From an uncultured Burkholderiales bacterium (lineage in GTDB: Bacteria; Pseudomonadota; Gammaproteobacteria; Burkholderiales; Burkholderiaceae_C), in assembly GCA_903822825.1 (NCBI GenBank), contig CAIJQQ010000039.1:25513-89512 (forward strand): DNA of 64,000 nucleotides, in the 5' to 3' direction. Position 1 is the first letter of the stretch; every line of letters starts with the position of its first letter. The translations under genes were made by a program, and so were the position numbers. The notes below the pieces were generated by a model that saw only the letters and a list, made by a program, of their open reading frames with translations, was not told the DNA's origin and ran no database searches. Shown here piece after piece: positions 38,450 through 49,639 of this stretch.

Positions 38450-39301
38450 ATGGTTGAACGGCACCGTTTTTTGGACCTCGTCTCTCACGCCCTTTTGGCT
38501 TTGGGCGTGGTGGTCATTGTGTTCCCCATCTATCTGGCTTTGGTCGGATCGACGCATTCGGCGCAGGAGATGGCGCAGTCCCCCATGCCGATCTGGTTTG
38601 GCCAAGACGCAATTCACAATTACCGCACCATCTTGCTGGGCGAAGGCCCCGGGGTGACCAGCCAAGTGCCTGTAGCGCGGATGATGTGGGTCAGCTTGGT
38701 CACCGCACTGAGCATTGCATTTGGCAAAATAGTGATATCTTTGCTGAGCGCATTTGCCCTTGTTTATTTCAATTTCCCGTTTCGCAAAGCGGTGTTCTGG
38801 GGCATCTTTGTGACCTTGATGCTGCCTGTCGAGGTACGGATTGTCCCCACCTACAAAGTGGTGGCTGACTTCGGGATGATCAACAGTTTTGCGGGCTTGA
38901 CCATCCCTCTCATTGCTTCGGCCACGGCCACGTTTTTGTTTCGTCAGTTTTTCATGACCGTCCCCGATGAACTGGCCGAAGCAGCCAAGATGGACGGTGC
39001 CTCGCCCATGCGCTTTTTTTGGGATGTGCTTTTGCCCCTCTCGCGCACCAGCATCGCGGCTTTGTTTGTGATCCAGTTTATCTATGGCTGGAACCAATAC
39101 CTTTGGCCATTGTTGATGAGCACCGAAGAGCGCATGTACCCCATCGTCATGGGCATCCGCAGCATGACCGCTGGCGCCGACGCCCAGGTGCAGTGGAACT
39201 TGGTCATGGCCACCGCCATTTTGGCCATGCTGCCGCCAGCGCTGGTTGTAGTCCTGATGCAGAAATGGTTCGTCAAAGGACTGGTTGATACGGAAAAGTA
39301 A
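38450..39301 (+). CDS. ugpE: sn-Glycerol-3-phosphate ABC transporter permease UgpE
   Basis: Second permease subunit of 283 residues, MalG/UgpE type. First helix: [20 protein letters not shown]. The EAA loop is [20 protein letters not shown], and the UgpE-specific [20 protein letters not shown] is clear. The start is 1 nt after the ugpA stop, indicating coupling. A REP-like palindrome follows the stop. Confidence 0.95.
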   Translation: MVERHRFLDLVSHALLALGVVVIVFPIYLALVGSTHSAQEMAQSPMPIWFGQDAIHNYRTILLGEGPGVTSQVPVARMMWVSLVTALSIAFGKIVISLLSAFALVYFNFPFRKAVFWGIFVTLMLPVEVRIVPTYKVVADFGMINSFAGLTIPLIASATATFLFRQFFMTVPDELAEAAKMDGASPMRFFWDVLLPLSRTSIAALFVIQFIYGWNQYLWPLLMSTEERMYPIVMGIRSMTAGADAQVQWNLVMATAILAMLPPALVVVLMQKWFVKGLVDTEK

Positions 39302-39308
39302 TAAACCC

Positions 39309-39343
39309 GGGGACAGACCAATGCGAAGCGTTGCTCTGACCCC
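39309..39343. repeat. REP-like palindrome between ugpE and ugpC
   Basis: Outer arms GGGGACAGA (39309-39317) and TCTGACCCC (39335-39343) pair with one mismatch around an inner AATGC-GAA-GCGTT hairpin. The GGGGTCAGAG-type terminus read on the - strand resembles widespread RAYT-associated REP sequences. It differs in sequence from the copies at 12221 and 52629. Confidence 0.6.
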
Positions 39344-39359
39344 GTCTGATCAAAGATTT

Positions 39360-40391
<1,032 letters not shown>

Positions 40392-40398
40392 ACAGACC

Positions 40399-41133
40399 AT
40401 GACACACTGGCCCTACCCGCGCTGGATTGCCCACAGAGGCGCGGGCAATCTCGCCCCTGAAAACACCCTGGCCGCCTTCAGGCTGGGGGCCGCGTACGGC
40501 TACCGCATGTTCGAGTGCGACGCCAAGCTCAGCGCCGACGGCGTGGTGTTTTTGATGCACGACACCACGCTGGAGCGGACCACCAACGGTCAGGGCATTG
40601 GCGGCGAACAAACTTGGCACGCCCTGTCGCAGCTGGACGCAGGCAGCTGGCACTCACGCAGCTTAGCGGGCGAGCCCCTGCCCACGCTGGAGGCCTTGGC
40701 CCGGTTTTGCTTGGCCAACCGCTACCTGCTCAACATCGAGATCAAACCGACGCCGGGCGCAGAAGCCGACACGGGTGAAGCCGTGGCCCGTTTGGCTTCG
40801 CGCCTGTGGGCAGGGGCTGAAATCCCCCCGCTGCTGACCTCATTCAAACCCGACGCCTTGGCAGCCGCGAAAACAGCGGCGCCCGAGTTGCCGCGCGGCT
40901 TGCTGGTGGATACGCTGTGGGACGGCTGGTTGGAAAAAGCTTTGGCGCTGGACTGCAGCGCAGTGGTCGCCAACTACGCGCTTTGGGACACGACCACCGT
41001 GGCCCGCGTGCACGGCGCAGACCTCAAATGTCTGAGCTACACCGTCAACGACGACTGGGCCGCCCAGCACCTGCTGGCCCTGGGCACCGACGGCATCATC
41101 ACCGACCGCCTGGACTTGTTCAGCCCCGCGTGA
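40399..41133 (+). CDS. ugpQ: Glycerophosphodiester phosphodiesterase UgpQ
   Basis: Cytoplasmic GDPD-family enzyme of 244 residues from ATG 40399. It hydrolyses glycerophosphodiesters to sn-glycerol-3-phosphate plus alcohol. The catalytic first His-Arg is in WIAHRGAGNLAPENTLAAF. The metal-binding E-x-D is in MFECDAKLSADGVVFLMHDT, with a second His there. The later LNIEIKPTPG is also conserved. It is the last gene of ugpBAECQ and processes diesters imported by the transporter. Confidence 0.95.
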   Translation: MTHWPYPRWIAHRGAGNLAPENTLAAFRLGAAYGYRMFECDAKLSADGVVFLMHDTTLERTTNGQGIGGEQTWHALSQLDAGSWHSRSLAGEPLPTLEALARFCLANRYLLNIEIKPTPGAEADTGEAVARLASRLWAGAEIPPLLTSFKPDALAAAKTAAPELPRGLLVDTLWDGWLEKALALDCSAVVANYALWDTTTVARVHGADLKCLSYTVNDDWAAQHLLALGTDGIITDRLDLFSPA

Positions 41134-41301
41134 ATCGGTCGAGCTTGGCGCCCACAGTGCAGCCAGCCGGGTAACCCACTACAACGCAAATGGGTTGGGT
41201 CGGAAAAGCCCATGATGAGTGGCTGGTCAAGCACGAGCAGGCCGGCCACTGCCTTTGGTGGATGGCAGTTTTCATGGCGAATGCCCTCAGGCTCGAGAGG
41301 G

Positions 41302-41577
41302 TCATCGGCGGCTCCAGCCGCTGTGCATGGCCCATTCGGCCGTGGCAGCCAGCAAGACCAGCGCAAAGTAAGTGCTCAGCTTGCCATCGTAGCCCTGCAG
41401 CACCAGCCCGACCACCAGCACCAGCAAACCGGCCACGGCGTGAACCACAGCGCGCCGCGCCCAAGGCCAGCCGCCACGCCCCATGATCCAGCGACCCGCG
41501 CAGGGCATGAACACGGCCATGGCCAGTGCAGGCAGCACAAAGTTGAACAAATGCAACGCCAATTGCCAAAGGGTCAT
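41302..41577 (-). CDS. Small hypothetical membrane protein
   Basis: Protein of 91 residues from ATG 41577 ([20 protein letters not shown]). Three hydrophobic stretches are visible: the start, [19 protein letters not shown], and [15 protein letters not shown]. No known domain is recognised. It is divergent from hemA. The longer - strand frame reaching to 42036 overlaps hemA and is rejected as antisense. Confidence 0.6.
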   Translation of the reverse strand: MTLWQLALHLFNFVLPALAMAVFMPCAGRWIMGRGGWPWARRAVVHAVAGLLVLVVGLVLQGYDGKLSTYFALVLLAATAEWAMHSGWSRR

Positions 41578-41666
41578 ACGGGTGGAATCAAGGAACGCAC
41601 GTGTCTGCATTGTGCCTTGCGCGAGCCTGCCAGAGCACCTTGGGCGCACGCCGGTGAGGCGCTTCC

Positions 41667-41672
41667 TATAAT
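41667..41672 (+). promoter_or_regulatory. -10 element of hemA
   Basis: A consensus TATAAT ends 7 nt before the hemA ATG, so transcription would begin at or next to the start codon. The best -35-like sequence, TTGGGC (41640-41645), is at 21-nt spacing, which is long. Confidence 0.5.
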
Positions 41673-41679
41673 CAGGCGC

Positions 41680-42951
41680 ATGGCTGTCTGGACCTTGGGC
41701 TTGAATCACACGACTGCGCCGCTGGACATGCGCGGCAGATTTGCTTTCGCCCTTGACCAATTGGCCCCCACTTTGGACACTTTGCGAAGCAATTTGGCAG
41801 GCAAGACTTCTCAGGCGCACGAAGCGGCGATTCTCTCGACCTGCAACCGCACAGAGATTTATTGCGCTGCAGATCAAGCCGCCACTGCAGACACCTTGCT
41901 TTGGCTGGCCCAAGCAGGCGGCATCACCCCCCAAGAACTGCAGTCTCACACCTACCTGCTCGAAGGCGATGAAGTGGCTCGCCACGCGTTTCGCGTTGCC
42001 AGCGGCCTCGACTCCATGGTGCTGGGCGAGGCACAAATCCTGGGACAGCTCAAGGATGCCGTGCGTGCAGCAGAAAATGCGGGGGCCTTGGGCACGACGC
42101 TGAACCAGTTGTTTCAGCGCAGCTTTGCTGTGGCCAAAGAAGTGCGCAGCTCAACCGAAATCGGGGCTCACTCGATCAGCATGGCTGCCGCTTCGGTGCG
42201 GCTGGCCAGCCAGTTGTTTGAAAACCTGCAGGACATCAAAGTCTTGTTTGTCGGTGCAGGCGAGATGATCGAATTGGTCCTGACCCACTTTGCGGCCAAA
42301 AAACCAAAGTCCATCGCCATTGCCAACCGCACCTTGGAACATGGTGAAAAGCTGGCCCACCGCTTTGGCGGCGAGGTCATGCGGCTGGCCGATCTGCCTG
42401 TTCGGCTTCACGAATTCGATGCCGTCATCAGCTGCACCGCCAGCACCTTGCCCTTGATTGGCCTGGGCGCGGTGGAACGCGCACTCAAACAGCGCAAGCG
42501 TCGGCCCATGTTCATGGTCGATCTGGCCGTACCGCGAGACATCGAGCCTGAAGTCAAAGCACTGGACGACATTTACCTCTTCACCGTAGACGACCTGGCC
42601 AGCGTGGTGCAAACGGGACAGGCCCAGCGCCAAGCGGCAGTGGCAGAGGCTGAAATCATCATCGATGCCGGCGTGCAAAGCTTCAAGCACTGGCTGGGGC
42701 AGCGTGGCATGGTGCCGGTCATCCAACAATTGCAGGACCAGGCCGAGGCCTGGCGCCAGGCCGAGCTGTCCCGTGCCCGCAAGCTGTTGTCAAAAGGCGA
42801 AACCCTCGAAGCGGTGCTTGAATCCTTGTCGCGAGGACTGACACAAAAAATGCTGCATGGCGCCATGACCGAGTTGCGCAGCGCCGACAGCGACCGCCTT
42901 GAGCAAACTGTCCAGACGGTGCAGCGGCTGTTTTTGCGCAAAGACCGTTAG
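41680..42951 (+). CDS. hemA: Glutamyl-tRNA reductase
   Basis: HemA, 423 residues, reduces glutamyl-tRNA(Glu) to glutamate-1-semialdehyde, the committed step of C5 heme synthesis. The N-terminus [20 protein letters not shown] is canonical. The catalytic Cys55 lies in [11 protein letters not shown]. The NADPH-binding [14 protein letters not shown] and the C-terminal dimerisation helix are present. Long in-frame extensions upstream overlap the opposite-strand gene and are rejected. No Shine-Dalgarno is visible and the -10 is adjacent, so translation may be leaderless. prfA and prmC follow, a conserved trio. Confidence 0.96.
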   Translation: MAVWTLGLNHTTAPLDMRGRFAFALDQLAPTLDTLRSNLAGKTSQAHEAAILSTCNRTEIYCAADQAATADTLLWLAQAGGITPQELQSHTYLLEGDEVARHAFRVASGLDSMVLGEAQILGQLKDAVRAAENAGALGTTLNQLFQRSFAVAKEVRSSTEIGAHSISMAAASVRLASQLFENLQDIKVLFVGAGEMIELVLTHFAAKKPKSIAIANRTLEHGEKLAHRFGGEVMRLADLPVRLHEFDAVISCTASTLPLIGLGAVERALKQRKRRPMFMVDLAVPRDIEPEVKALDDIYLFTVDDLASVVQTGQAQRQAAVAEAEIIIDAGVQSFKHWLGQRGMVPVIQQLQDQAEAWRQAELSRARKLLSKGETLEAVLESLSRGLTQKMLHGAMTELRSADSDRLEQTVQTVQRLFLRKDR

Positions 42952-43083
42952 CGGCGGCAGCCCTGAAGCGCCCCCGCCCCATCCCTTGCACAAGCCATCC
43001 TGCAGACGTTACGGCACCCCGAGTTCCCCAAGCAAGGCTTGCAGGCTTGCCCGCACCGTGTGCACACCAACGATCTCTGCCGA

Positions 43084-44169
43084 ATGAAGCCCTTTTTGAT
43101 CCAACAACTCGAGCGCTACGCTGTCCGCTTGGCCGAACTGGACTTTTTGCTGTCCCGCGAAGACATCATGGGCGACATGACGCAGTTCCTGAAGTTGTCT
43201 CGCGAGCATGCTGAGGTCAGCGCCATTGCTTTGCGCTTTGCCCGCTTTCAGCAGCGCAGCGCCGATCTGGCCGCAGCCCAAGGCATGCTCAACGACGAAG
43301 ACCTGCGCGAGATGGCCAAAGAGGAATTGACCAGCGCCAGCACCGAGTTGCAAACACTGCAAGCCGAATTGCAGCGCATGCTGCTGCCCAAAGACCCGGA
43401 CGACGCTCGCCCGGCCTTTGTGGAAATCCGCGCCGGCACCGGTGGCGACGAGTCGGCGCTGTTTGCGGGTGACTTGCTGCGAATGTACACACGCCACGCC
43501 GAAAGTCAGGGCTGGAAATGCGAGATCGTGTCCGAGTCGTTGAGCGAACTCGGTGGCTACAAGGAAGTCGTCGTGCGCATCGAAGGCGACCACGTTTACG
43601 GGGCGCTCAAGTTTGAATCGGGTGGTCACCGGGTGCAGCGCGTGCCCGCCACCGAGACGCAAGGCCGCATCCACACCAGCGCCTGCACCGTGGCGGTGTT
43701 GGCCGAGCCCGACGAGGCCGAGGCCATCAAAATCAACCCGTCCGACTTGCGCATTGACACCTACCGCGCCAGCGGGGCAGGCGGGCAGCACATCAACAAA
43801 ACCGACTCGGCCGTGCGCATCACCCACTTGCCCACGGGCATCGTGGCCGAATGCCAAGATGGCCGCAGCCAGCACAGCAACAAGGCCCAGGCCCTGAAGG
43901 TGCTGACGGCCCGCATTCAGGAAAAAGACCGGTCCGAACGGGCCGCCAAAGACGCCGCCGAGCGCAAAAGCCTGATCGGCAGTGGTGACCGCTCAGACCG
44001 CATCCGCACCTACAACTTCCCGCAAGGGCGCCTGACCGACCACCGCATCAACCTGACTTTGTACAAGTTGCTGAACATCATGGAAGGCGATTTGAAAGAC
44101 GTGGTCGATGCGCTGCAGGCTTACGAAGCCGCGGAGCAACTGGCCGCGCTGGAGATCGGTGCAACATGA
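43084..44169 (+). CDS. prfA: Peptide chain release factor 1
   Basis: RF1, 361 residues from ATG 43084 ([20 protein letters not shown]), terminates translation at UAA and UAG. The GGQ motif is in [20 protein letters not shown] near residues 233-235. The codon-recognition PxT motif appears as [10 protein letters not shown]. The length is standard. Its stop overlaps the prmC ATG (ATGA), coupling the factor to its own methylase. Confidence 0.97.
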   Translation: MKPFLIQQLERYAVRLAELDFLLSREDIMGDMTQFLKLSREHAEVSAIALRFARFQQRSADLAAAQGMLNDEDLREMAKEELTSASTELQTLQAELQRMLLPKDPDDARPAFVEIRAGTGGDESALFAGDLLRMYTRHAESQGWKCEIVSESLSELGGYKEVVVRIEGDHVYGALKFESGGHRVQRVPATETQGRIHTSACTVAVLAEPDEAEAIKINPSDLRIDTYRASGAGGQHINKTDSAVRITHLPTGIVAECQDGRSQHSNKAQALKVLTARIQEKDRSERAAKDAAERKSLIGSGDRSDRIRTYNFPQGRLTDHRINLTLYKLLNIMEGDLKDVVDALQAYEAAEQLAALEIGAT

Positions 44170-44993
44170 CCATCAGCCTCGCCAGAAGCCTGCAACAGAC
44201 CCAGAGGCTGGGGCTGGCGCGCATCGACGCACAAGCGCTGCACCTGCATGCACTGGGGCGCGAGCCCCATGACCGCGCTTGGCTTTTAGCGCATGACCAG
44301 GATGAGTTGCCTGCCGAGGTCCTTGACCGTTTGGAAGGCCTGCTGCAACGCCGCCTGGCGGGAGAGCCCATGGCCTACATCATTGGCTTCAAGGAATTTT
44401 TTGGCCTGCGCCTGCAAGTTGACGCCCGCGTGCTCGACCCACGCTCCGACACCGAAACGTTGGTGGAATGGGCGCTGGGCCTGCTGCCCGAGGCCAGCGC
44501 CCAACGTGTGTTGGACCTGGGCACTGGCAGCGGCGCTGTTGCACTGGCCCTGCAGCACCAGCGCCCTGCAGCAAAGGTGACAGCGGTGGACGCCAGCGCC
44601 GCCGCCTTGGCGGTGGCCTGCGCCAACGCACAGCGTTTGAATCTGCCGGTGCAGTTTGTGCTGAGTGACTGGATGAACGCTGTGCCGGGCCCCTTCGAGC
44701 TGATCGTCTCCAACCCACCCTATGTGGCCGATGGCGACCCGCACCTGAGCGCCTTGACCAACGAGCCCTTGAAGGCACTCACCAGTGGCTCGGACGGACT
44801 CAATGACATTCGCCACATCATTGCCCAGGCCCCCAGCCGCCTCGCGCCAGGGGGCTGGTTGTTGCTGGAACATGGCTGGGACCAAGCAACGGCCGTGCAA
44901 ACCCTGCTGCGCAACGCCCAGTTTGATGCAGTTCAGTCCCGCCGGGACCTGGCGGGCCTTGATCGCTGCTCGGGTGGGCGGCTGCCGGGCTAA
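44166..44993 (+). CDS. prmC: Release factor glutamine methyltransferase PrmC
   Basis: SAM-dependent N5-glutamine methyltransferase of 275 residues that methylates the GGQ glutamine of RF1/RF2. Motif I is [15 protein letters not shown], and the substrate-binding NPPY motif is in [17 protein letters not shown] near residue 182. The N-terminal helical domain ([20 protein letters not shown]) binds the release factor. It overlaps prfA by 4 nt. Confidence 0.95.
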   Translation: MTISLARSLQQTQRLGLARIDAQALHLHALGREPHDRAWLLAHDQDELPAEVLDRLEGLLQRRLAGEPMAYIIGFKEFFGLRLQVDARVLDPRSDTETLVEWALGLLPEASAQRVLDLGTGSGAVALALQHQRPAAKVTAVDASAAALAVACANAQRLNLPVQFVLSDWMNAVPGPFELIVSNPPYVADGDPHLSALTNEPLKALTSGSDGLNDIRHIIAQAPSRLAPGGWLLLEHGWDQATAVQTLLRNAQFDAVQSRRDLAGLDRCSGGRLPG

Positions 44994-45132
44994 CGAAACC
45001 AAGCCAGCGCGCTTGCGACAGCAGGCACGCAGGAGACAAGCGGCGCCGCCCATCGGAGTTTTCCCCGTTGCATCTCAGCGGCAATTGCCCCAGCATGTTG
45101 GATCAGGTCATCCCCAGTTACAGGAAAAAACC

Positions 45133-46119
45133 ATGAACTTCATGTCCATCAAACTCGCCAAAACACTTGTCACTGCCAGCTGCTTTCTGGTGTGCGGCTT
45201 GACTGCAGCACAAACCTATCCCAGCAAAACCATCAGCCTGGTGGTGCCTTTCGCAGCAGGCGGCCCCACGGACATCGTGGCGCGCACCCTGGCAGCGACC
45301 ATGGGCAAAACATTGGGCCAAACCGTGCTGGTCGAGAACAAAGTCGGTGCCGGAGGCACGCTGGCTGCGGCCTATGTGGCCAAGGCCAACCCCGATGGCT
45401 ACACCTTCTTGATCCACCACAACGGCATGTCCACCGCGCCGGCGCTCTACCGGAAAATGGCCTACAACCCCATGACCGACTTCGAATACGTCAGCCAGGT
45501 GGTGGACGTGCCGATGACGCTGCTGGGTCGCAAGGATTTGCCTGCCAAGAACCTGCAGGAGCTGAGCAGTTATGTCAAAGCCAACGCCAAAAGCATCAAT
45601 CTGGCCAATGCAGGCCTGGGTGCGGTGTCCCACCTGTGCGGCATGCTGTTTCAGCAGGCGCTGGGGGTCGATCTGACCACGGTGCCATTTTCTGGCACTG
45701 CGCCTGCGATGAACGCCTTGTTGGGCGGGCAGGTGGACCTGCTGTGTGACCAAACGACCCAGACCACGCAGCACATCAAGGCCGGCACTGTGCGCATGTA
45801 TGGCGTGACCACCAAGCAACGCATCCGCGCCTTGCCCGATTCACCCACGCTCACTGAAAGTGGCCTGAAAGACTTTGAGGTGGTGGTGTGGCATGGCGTC
45901 TACGCCCCCAAAGGCACACCCGCAGCGGTGATTGACAAGGTGGGCGCGGCGATCCGAGCCAGTCTGAAAGACCCCGCGTTTGCAGCCCGGATGGCCGATC
46001 TGGGCGCCGAGATCGTGCCGGAATCCAAGCAATCGCCGGAAGGCCTGCGGACTTGGCTGCAGTCTGAAATCAACAAATGGGGCCCAGTGATCCGCTCGGC
46101 GGGCGTTTACGCCGACTGA
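45133..46119 (+). CDS. Bug-family tripartite tricarboxylate transporter substrate-binding protein
   Basis: Third Bug receptor in the window, 328 residues from ATG 45133. The signal peptide (KLAKTLVTASCFLVCGLTAA) precedes QTYPSKTISLVVPFAAGGPT, the classic mature start. VLVENKVGAGGTLAAAYVAK and RALPDSPTLTESGLKDFEV are further hallmarks. It stands alone between prmC and the VOC gene, without TctAB genes, as is common in Comamonadaceae. The ligand is unknown; a carboxylate is likely. Confidence 0.93.
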   Translation: MNFMSIKLAKTLVTASCFLVCGLTAAQTYPSKTISLVVPFAAGGPTDIVARTLAATMGKTLGQTVLVENKVGAGGTLAAAYVAKANPDGYTFLIHHNGMSTAPALYRKMAYNPMTDFEYVSQVVDVPMTLLGRKDLPAKNLQELSSYVKANAKSINLANAGLGAVSHLCGMLFQQALGVDLTTVPFSGTAPAMNALLGGQVDLLCDQTTQTTQHIKAGTVRMYGVTTKQRIRALPDSPTLTESGLKDFEVVVWHGVYAPKGTPAAVIDKVGAAIRASLKDPAFAARMADLGAEIVPESKQSPEGLRTWLQSEINKWGPVIRSAGVYAD

Positions 46120-46139
46120 GGCTTTGTCAGCGGCATGGT

Positions 46140-46532
46140 TCAGGCCAGCTCTGAAACTTCGATCAGGTTCAGGTCGGGGTCACGCACGTAAACCGACCTG
46201 ATTTTTTGCGTGGCGCCCGTGCGCATGACCGGTCCTTCCACAATGGGCCAGTGGTGCGCGTTCAAACGGGCGATCACCTCTCCGAGCGGCAACGAAGCGA
46301 TGAAGCACAGGTCCAGCGCCCCCGGTACGGGCAAGTGGGCCTTGGGTTCGAACTCCTTGCCGCTCACATGCAGGTTGATTTTTTGGTTCCCAAACTTGAA
46401 AGCCTTGCGCGTCACTGGCGGTGTGCCGCCCACAAAGCTCTCGAGCGCCATGCCCATGACGCGGGTGTAAAAGTCCACACAGGCCTCTTCGTGGCCAGTG
46501 GTCAGCACCAAGTGGTCGAGGTGGTCAATCAT
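46140..46532 (-). CDS. VOC family protein (glyoxalase/extradiol dioxygenase fold)
   Basis: Protein of 130 residues from ATG 46532 (MIDHLDHLVLTTGHEEACVD). The start is set by the conserved HLVL strand; the 13-residue upstream extension is discarded. Paired beta-alpha-beta-beta-beta modules are seen, with metal-ligand candidates His in DHLVLT, His in KINLHVSG, and Glu in DPDLNLIEVSEL. It resembles the YaeR/virulence-associated VOC group. The reaction is unknown. Confidence 0.87.
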   Translation of the reverse strand: MIDHLDHLVLTTGHEEACVDFYTRVMGMALESFVGGTPPVTRKAFKFGNQKINLHVSGKEFEPKAHLPVPGALDLCFIASLPLGEVIARLNAHHWPIVEGPVMRTGATQKIRSVYVRDPDLNLIEVSELA

Positions 46533-46729
46533 GGGTCTTGTCCTGTTCTGGCTGTCGGGTGGTCGAATCACTGAAAAGCATTTTGGCCTATTGTTGGGGA
46601 TTTACAGCGCGGCGCTGGCCCGCAGGGAAAAATCCGTGTCTCCAGGCAGGCGACCCCTTGCTGACATGAAGGCTTTCAATCAGAGAGATAATGTCCTCAT
46701 TAGAAATCAGTCCCATTTGGAGAAACACC

Positions 46730-47053
46730 ATGAGCGACACTCAACAGCGCATCGACGAACTCGTCAAAGGCAATGAAATCACCCTGTTCATGAAGGGCAG
46801 CGCCAGCTTCCCCATGTGCGGCTTTTCAGGCCGCGCGATCCAGATCCTCAAGGCTTGCGGCGTGGACACCAAGACCGTCAAGACAGTGAACGTGCTCGAC
46901 GACCAAGAGATCCGCCAGGGCATCAAGGAATACAGCAACTGGCCCACCATCCCCCAGCTTTACATCAAGGGCGAGTTCATCGGCGGCTCGGACATCATGA
47001 TGGAAATGTACGAATCTGGTGAACTGCTGCAAGTGATCAACGGCCAGGCCTGA
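46730..47053 (+). CDS. grxD: Grx4 family monothiol glutaredoxin
   Basis: Monothiol glutaredoxin of 107 residues from ATG 46730, with GGAG upstream. The active site is CGFS (C30) in FPMCGFSGRAIQIL. Glutathione-binding residues in WPTIPQLYIKGEFIGGSDIM are conserved. Grx4 proteins carry and transfer [2Fe-2S] clusters rather than act as general reductases. Single-gene transcription unit ending at the terminator at 47076. Confidence 0.96.
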   Translation: MSDTQQRIDELVKGNEITLFMKGSASFPMCGFSGRAIQILKACGVDTKTVKTVNVLDDQEIRQGIKEYSNWPTIPQLYIKGEFIGGSDIMMEMYESGELLQVINGQA

Positions 47054-47075
47054 TCCGCTCTTGCTATGCACTTTC

Positions 47076-47099
47076 AAGGCCACCTCAGGGTGGCTTTTT
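47076..47099 (+). terminator. Intrinsic terminator of grxD
   Basis: Stem GCCACC / GGTGGC with loop TCAG, flanked by AAG on the 5' side and T5 on the 3' side, starts 23 nt after the grxD stop and lies between convergent genes. Confidence 0.85.
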
Positions 47100-47103
47100 C
47101 ACG

Positions 47104-47739
47104 TCAGTCCACCGACTGCCGCCACTGCCGCTGCGCGGCCATGACAGCGTTAGGGTAAGCCGCCTGCCCGCGTGATCCGTTGTAGCGGCCAAGACCCAGA
47201 AAGGCATCGCCCGCTTCGCGGTCGAGCAGGTAACGAAGGATCACGCAGCCAAAGCGCAGGTTGGTTTGCATGTGGAACAGCCGCGCCTCGTCGCCATCGC
47301 CGATCAGGCGAGCCCAGAAGGGCATGATTTGCATGTAACCCATGGCCCCGGCGCTGGAGACAGCGTGTTTGCGAAACCCGCTCTCGACCTGCACCAAGCC
47401 CAGCACCAGTGACAAAGACAAGCCCGCTCGGCGGGTTTCGTACCAAAGGGTTTGCAAGAACTCTTGTCGCTCTGTGGGATGAGACTGGAACCGGGCCAAG
47501 CGCGCACTGCAAGCGCTCAGCCATTGCTCATGGGCTTGTCGCTCATGAGCGTCAGCGAGCACAGGCTCAGGCGGTGCACTGCCCGCCACTGCGGCGCTCA
47601 AGGCCGTGCGCACGGCATGCGACAGCGGCTCCTCGATTTGCCGCCCGGCCAGCGCGGGCGATACGCGCCACAGACCCGCCGCAAAAGCCCCCAGCACACC
47701 CAACCGAGTCAGTGCTTGTCGTCGTGGCTCAACGGCCAT
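47104..47739 (-). CDS. Lytic transglycosylase domain-containing protein
   Basis: Putative peptidoglycan lytic transglycosylase of 211 residues. A basic N-terminus with a hydrophobic stretch (RLGVLGAFAAGLWRVSPALA) suggests export. The SLT domain (about 95-205) has the catalytic Glu in LVQVESGFRKHAVSSAGAMG, then YMQIMPFWARLIG, and RYLLDREAGDAFLGLGRYNG near the end. It cleaves glycan strands to form 1,6-anhydroMurNAc. The order upstream of proS matches related genomes. Confidence 0.9.
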   Translation of the reverse strand: MAVEPRRQALTRLGVLGAFAAGLWRVSPALAGRQIEEPLSHAVRTALSAAVAGSAPPEPVLADAHERQAHEQWLSACSARLARFQSHPTERQEFLQTLWYETRRAGLSLSLVLGLVQVESGFRKHAVSSAGAMGYMQIMPFWARLIGDGDEARLFHMQTNLRFGCVILRYLLDREAGDAFLGLGRYNGSRGQAAYPNAVMAAQRQWRQSVD

Positions 47740-47794
47740 CCAAGCACCCTTGGGCAGATGCAGGCAGCAGGCTCATCGTTGGCTCGGGCCGAGA

Positions 47795-49540
47795 TCAGGC
47801 AGACAAACGGCCTTGAATGAATTCGAGCACCTCGGCGACGGCCAACTTAGAGGCTTCGGCGTCGCGCCGATGCTGGTACTCGACCAAACCATCTTTGAGG
47901 CCCTTGTCACCCACCGTGATGCGGTGTGGCACACCGATCAGCTCCCAATCGGCAAACATGGCGCCGGGCCGCTCGCCACGGTCGTCCAGCATCACGTCCA
48001 CACCTGCGGCCAACAGACCGTTGTAAATGCGCTCGGCCTCCTGCTTGACCGCTTCGCTGCGGTCCATGCCGATGGGGCAAACCACCACTGTGAAGGGCGC
48101 AATCGCATCGGGCCAGATGATGCCGCGCTCGTCGTGGTTTTGTTCGATGGCCGCTGCGGGCAGGCGTGTGATGCCAATGCCGTAGCAACCCATCTCCAGA
48201 AACTGCGGTTTGCCGTTTTCATCGAGGAAAGTGGCGTTCATGGCCTTGGAGTATTTGGTGCCCAAATAAAACACATGGCCGACTTCAATGCCGCGCTCAA
48301 TCGCCAACTCGCCTTGGCCGTCAGGCGATGGGTCGCCCGCGACCACGTTGCGGATGTCGGCAACCAAAGCGGGCTCGGGCAGGTCACGGCCCCAGTTCAC
48401 GCCCGTGATGTGAAAGTCTTCTTCGTTGGCACCGCAAATCCAGTCGGCCATCACGGCCACGTCGCGGTCAGCCACCAGGTGCACCGGCTTCTTCAGGTTC
48501 AAGGGGCCCAGGTAACCGGGCTTGCAGCCAAAGTGCTCGTCGATCTCGCTCAGCGTGGCAAAGCGGAAACCACCTTCCATGCCAGGCAGTTTGCCGACCT
48601 TGACTTCGTTCATGTCATGGTCGCCGCGCAGCAGCAAGAGCCAGACTTGGGATTTGACGATTGCGCCCTGCTCATTGAGCGTGTCGGTGGCCAGCACCAG
48701 CGACTTGACGGTGGTGGACAGCGGCACGTTCAGCAAGGCGGCGACGTCTTCGCAGGTGCTCTTGCCTGGGGTTGCCGTCTTGGTCAGCGCTTGCGATGCC
48801 GCGCCGCGCGGCTGGCTGGGTGCCAGGGCTTCTGCTTTTTCCATGTTGGCAGCGTAGCTGCTGGTCGGGCAATACACGATGGCGTCTTCGCCCGTGGCGG
48901 CGATCACCTGGAATTCTTCGCTCAAATCACCACCAATGGCACCACTGTCGGCGGCCACAGCGCGGTAGGTCAAGCCGAACCGGTCAAAGATCTTGCGGTA
49001 CGCCCCCGCCATGACCTGGTAGCTGGCCTTGGCGCTCGACACGTCGCGGTCAAAGCTGTAGGCGTCCTTCATGGTGAATTCGCGCCCGCGCATCAGGCCA
49101 AAGCGGGGGCGGCGCTCGTCTCGAAACTTGGTCTGGATTTGGTAGAAGTTTTTGGGCAGCTGTTTGTAGCTGCGCACTTCCTGACGCACCACGTCGGTCA
49201 CCACCTCTTCGCTGGTGGGCTGAATCACGAAGTCGCGGCCATGGCGGTCCTTGATGCGCAACAGCTCAGGCCCCATCTTGTCAAAGCGACCTGTCTCTTG
49301 CCACAGCTCAGCGGGCTGCACCACGGGCATGGTCATCTCGATGGCGCCTGCGCGGTTCATCTCTTCGCGCACGATGGCCTCGACCTTACGGATCACACGC
49401 AGACCCATGGGCATGTAGTTGTAAATGCCCGCGCCCAGCTTCTTGATCATGCCGGCGCGGGTCATCAGCTTGTGGCTGACCACTTCAGCGTCTGCTGGGG
49501 CTTCTTTGAGGGTGGAAATGAGGAACTGAGAGGCTTTCAT
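47795..49540 (-). CDS. proS: Proline--tRNA ligase
   Basis: Class II synthetase of 581 residues, the long bacterial type with an editing (INS/YbaK-like) domain between motifs 2 and 3 (about 235-385, [20 protein letters not shown]). N-terminus [20 protein letters not shown]. Motif 2 is [20 protein letters not shown]. Motif 3 is [20 protein letters not shown]. The C-terminal anticodon-binding domain includes [20 protein letters not shown]. Divergent from rppH. Confidence 0.97.
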   Translation of the reverse strand: MKASQFLISTLKEAPADAEVVSHKLMTRAGMIKKLGAGIYNYMPMGLRVIRKVEAIVREEMNRAGAIEMTMPVVQPAELWQETGRFDKMGPELLRIKDRHGRDFVIQPTSEEVVTDVVRQEVRSYKQLPKNFYQIQTKFRDERRPRFGLMRGREFTMKDAYSFDRDVSSAKASYQVMAGAYRKIFDRFGLTYRAVAADSGAIGGDLSEEFQVIAATGEDAIVYCPTSSYAANMEKAEALAPSQPRGAASQALTKTATPGKSTCEDVAALLNVPLSTTVKSLVLATDTLNEQGAIVKSQVWLLLLRGDHDMNEVKVGKLPGMEGGFRFATLSEIDEHFGCKPGYLGPLNLKKPVHLVADRDVAVMADWICGANEEDFHITGVNWGRDLPEPALVADIRNVVAGDPSPDGQGELAIERGIEVGHVFYLGTKYSKAMNATFLDENGKPQFLEMGCYGIGITRLPAAAIEQNHDERGIIWPDAIAPFTVVVCPIGMDRSEAVKQEAERIYNGLLAAGVDVMLDDRGERPGAMFADWELIGVPHRITVGDKGLKDGLVEYQHRRDAEASKLAVAEVLEFIQGRLSA

Positions 49541-49604
49541 CGCAACGGACTAACTTGACAAGGGCATCAGGGAAACATCCAAGAGCGAGCGCTGGTGCGG
49601 CGTG

Positions 49605-49610
49605 CATAAT
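49605..49610 (+). promoter_or_regulatory. Candidate -10 element of rppH
   Basis: CATAAT, preceded by GTG, lies 30 nt before the rppH ATG and is one mismatch from TATAAT. No good -35 is seen at 17 nt. The gap is shared with the divergent proS promoter. Confidence 0.35.
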
Positions 49611-49639
49611 GGACACAATTTAAAAATTTGAGGTTGATT

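Noticed and set aside
41134..41301. - strand open frame continuing between the small membrane gene and ugpQ
   Set aside because: Reads as low-conservation sequence with many Cys/Trp and no start signal; treated as intergenic.
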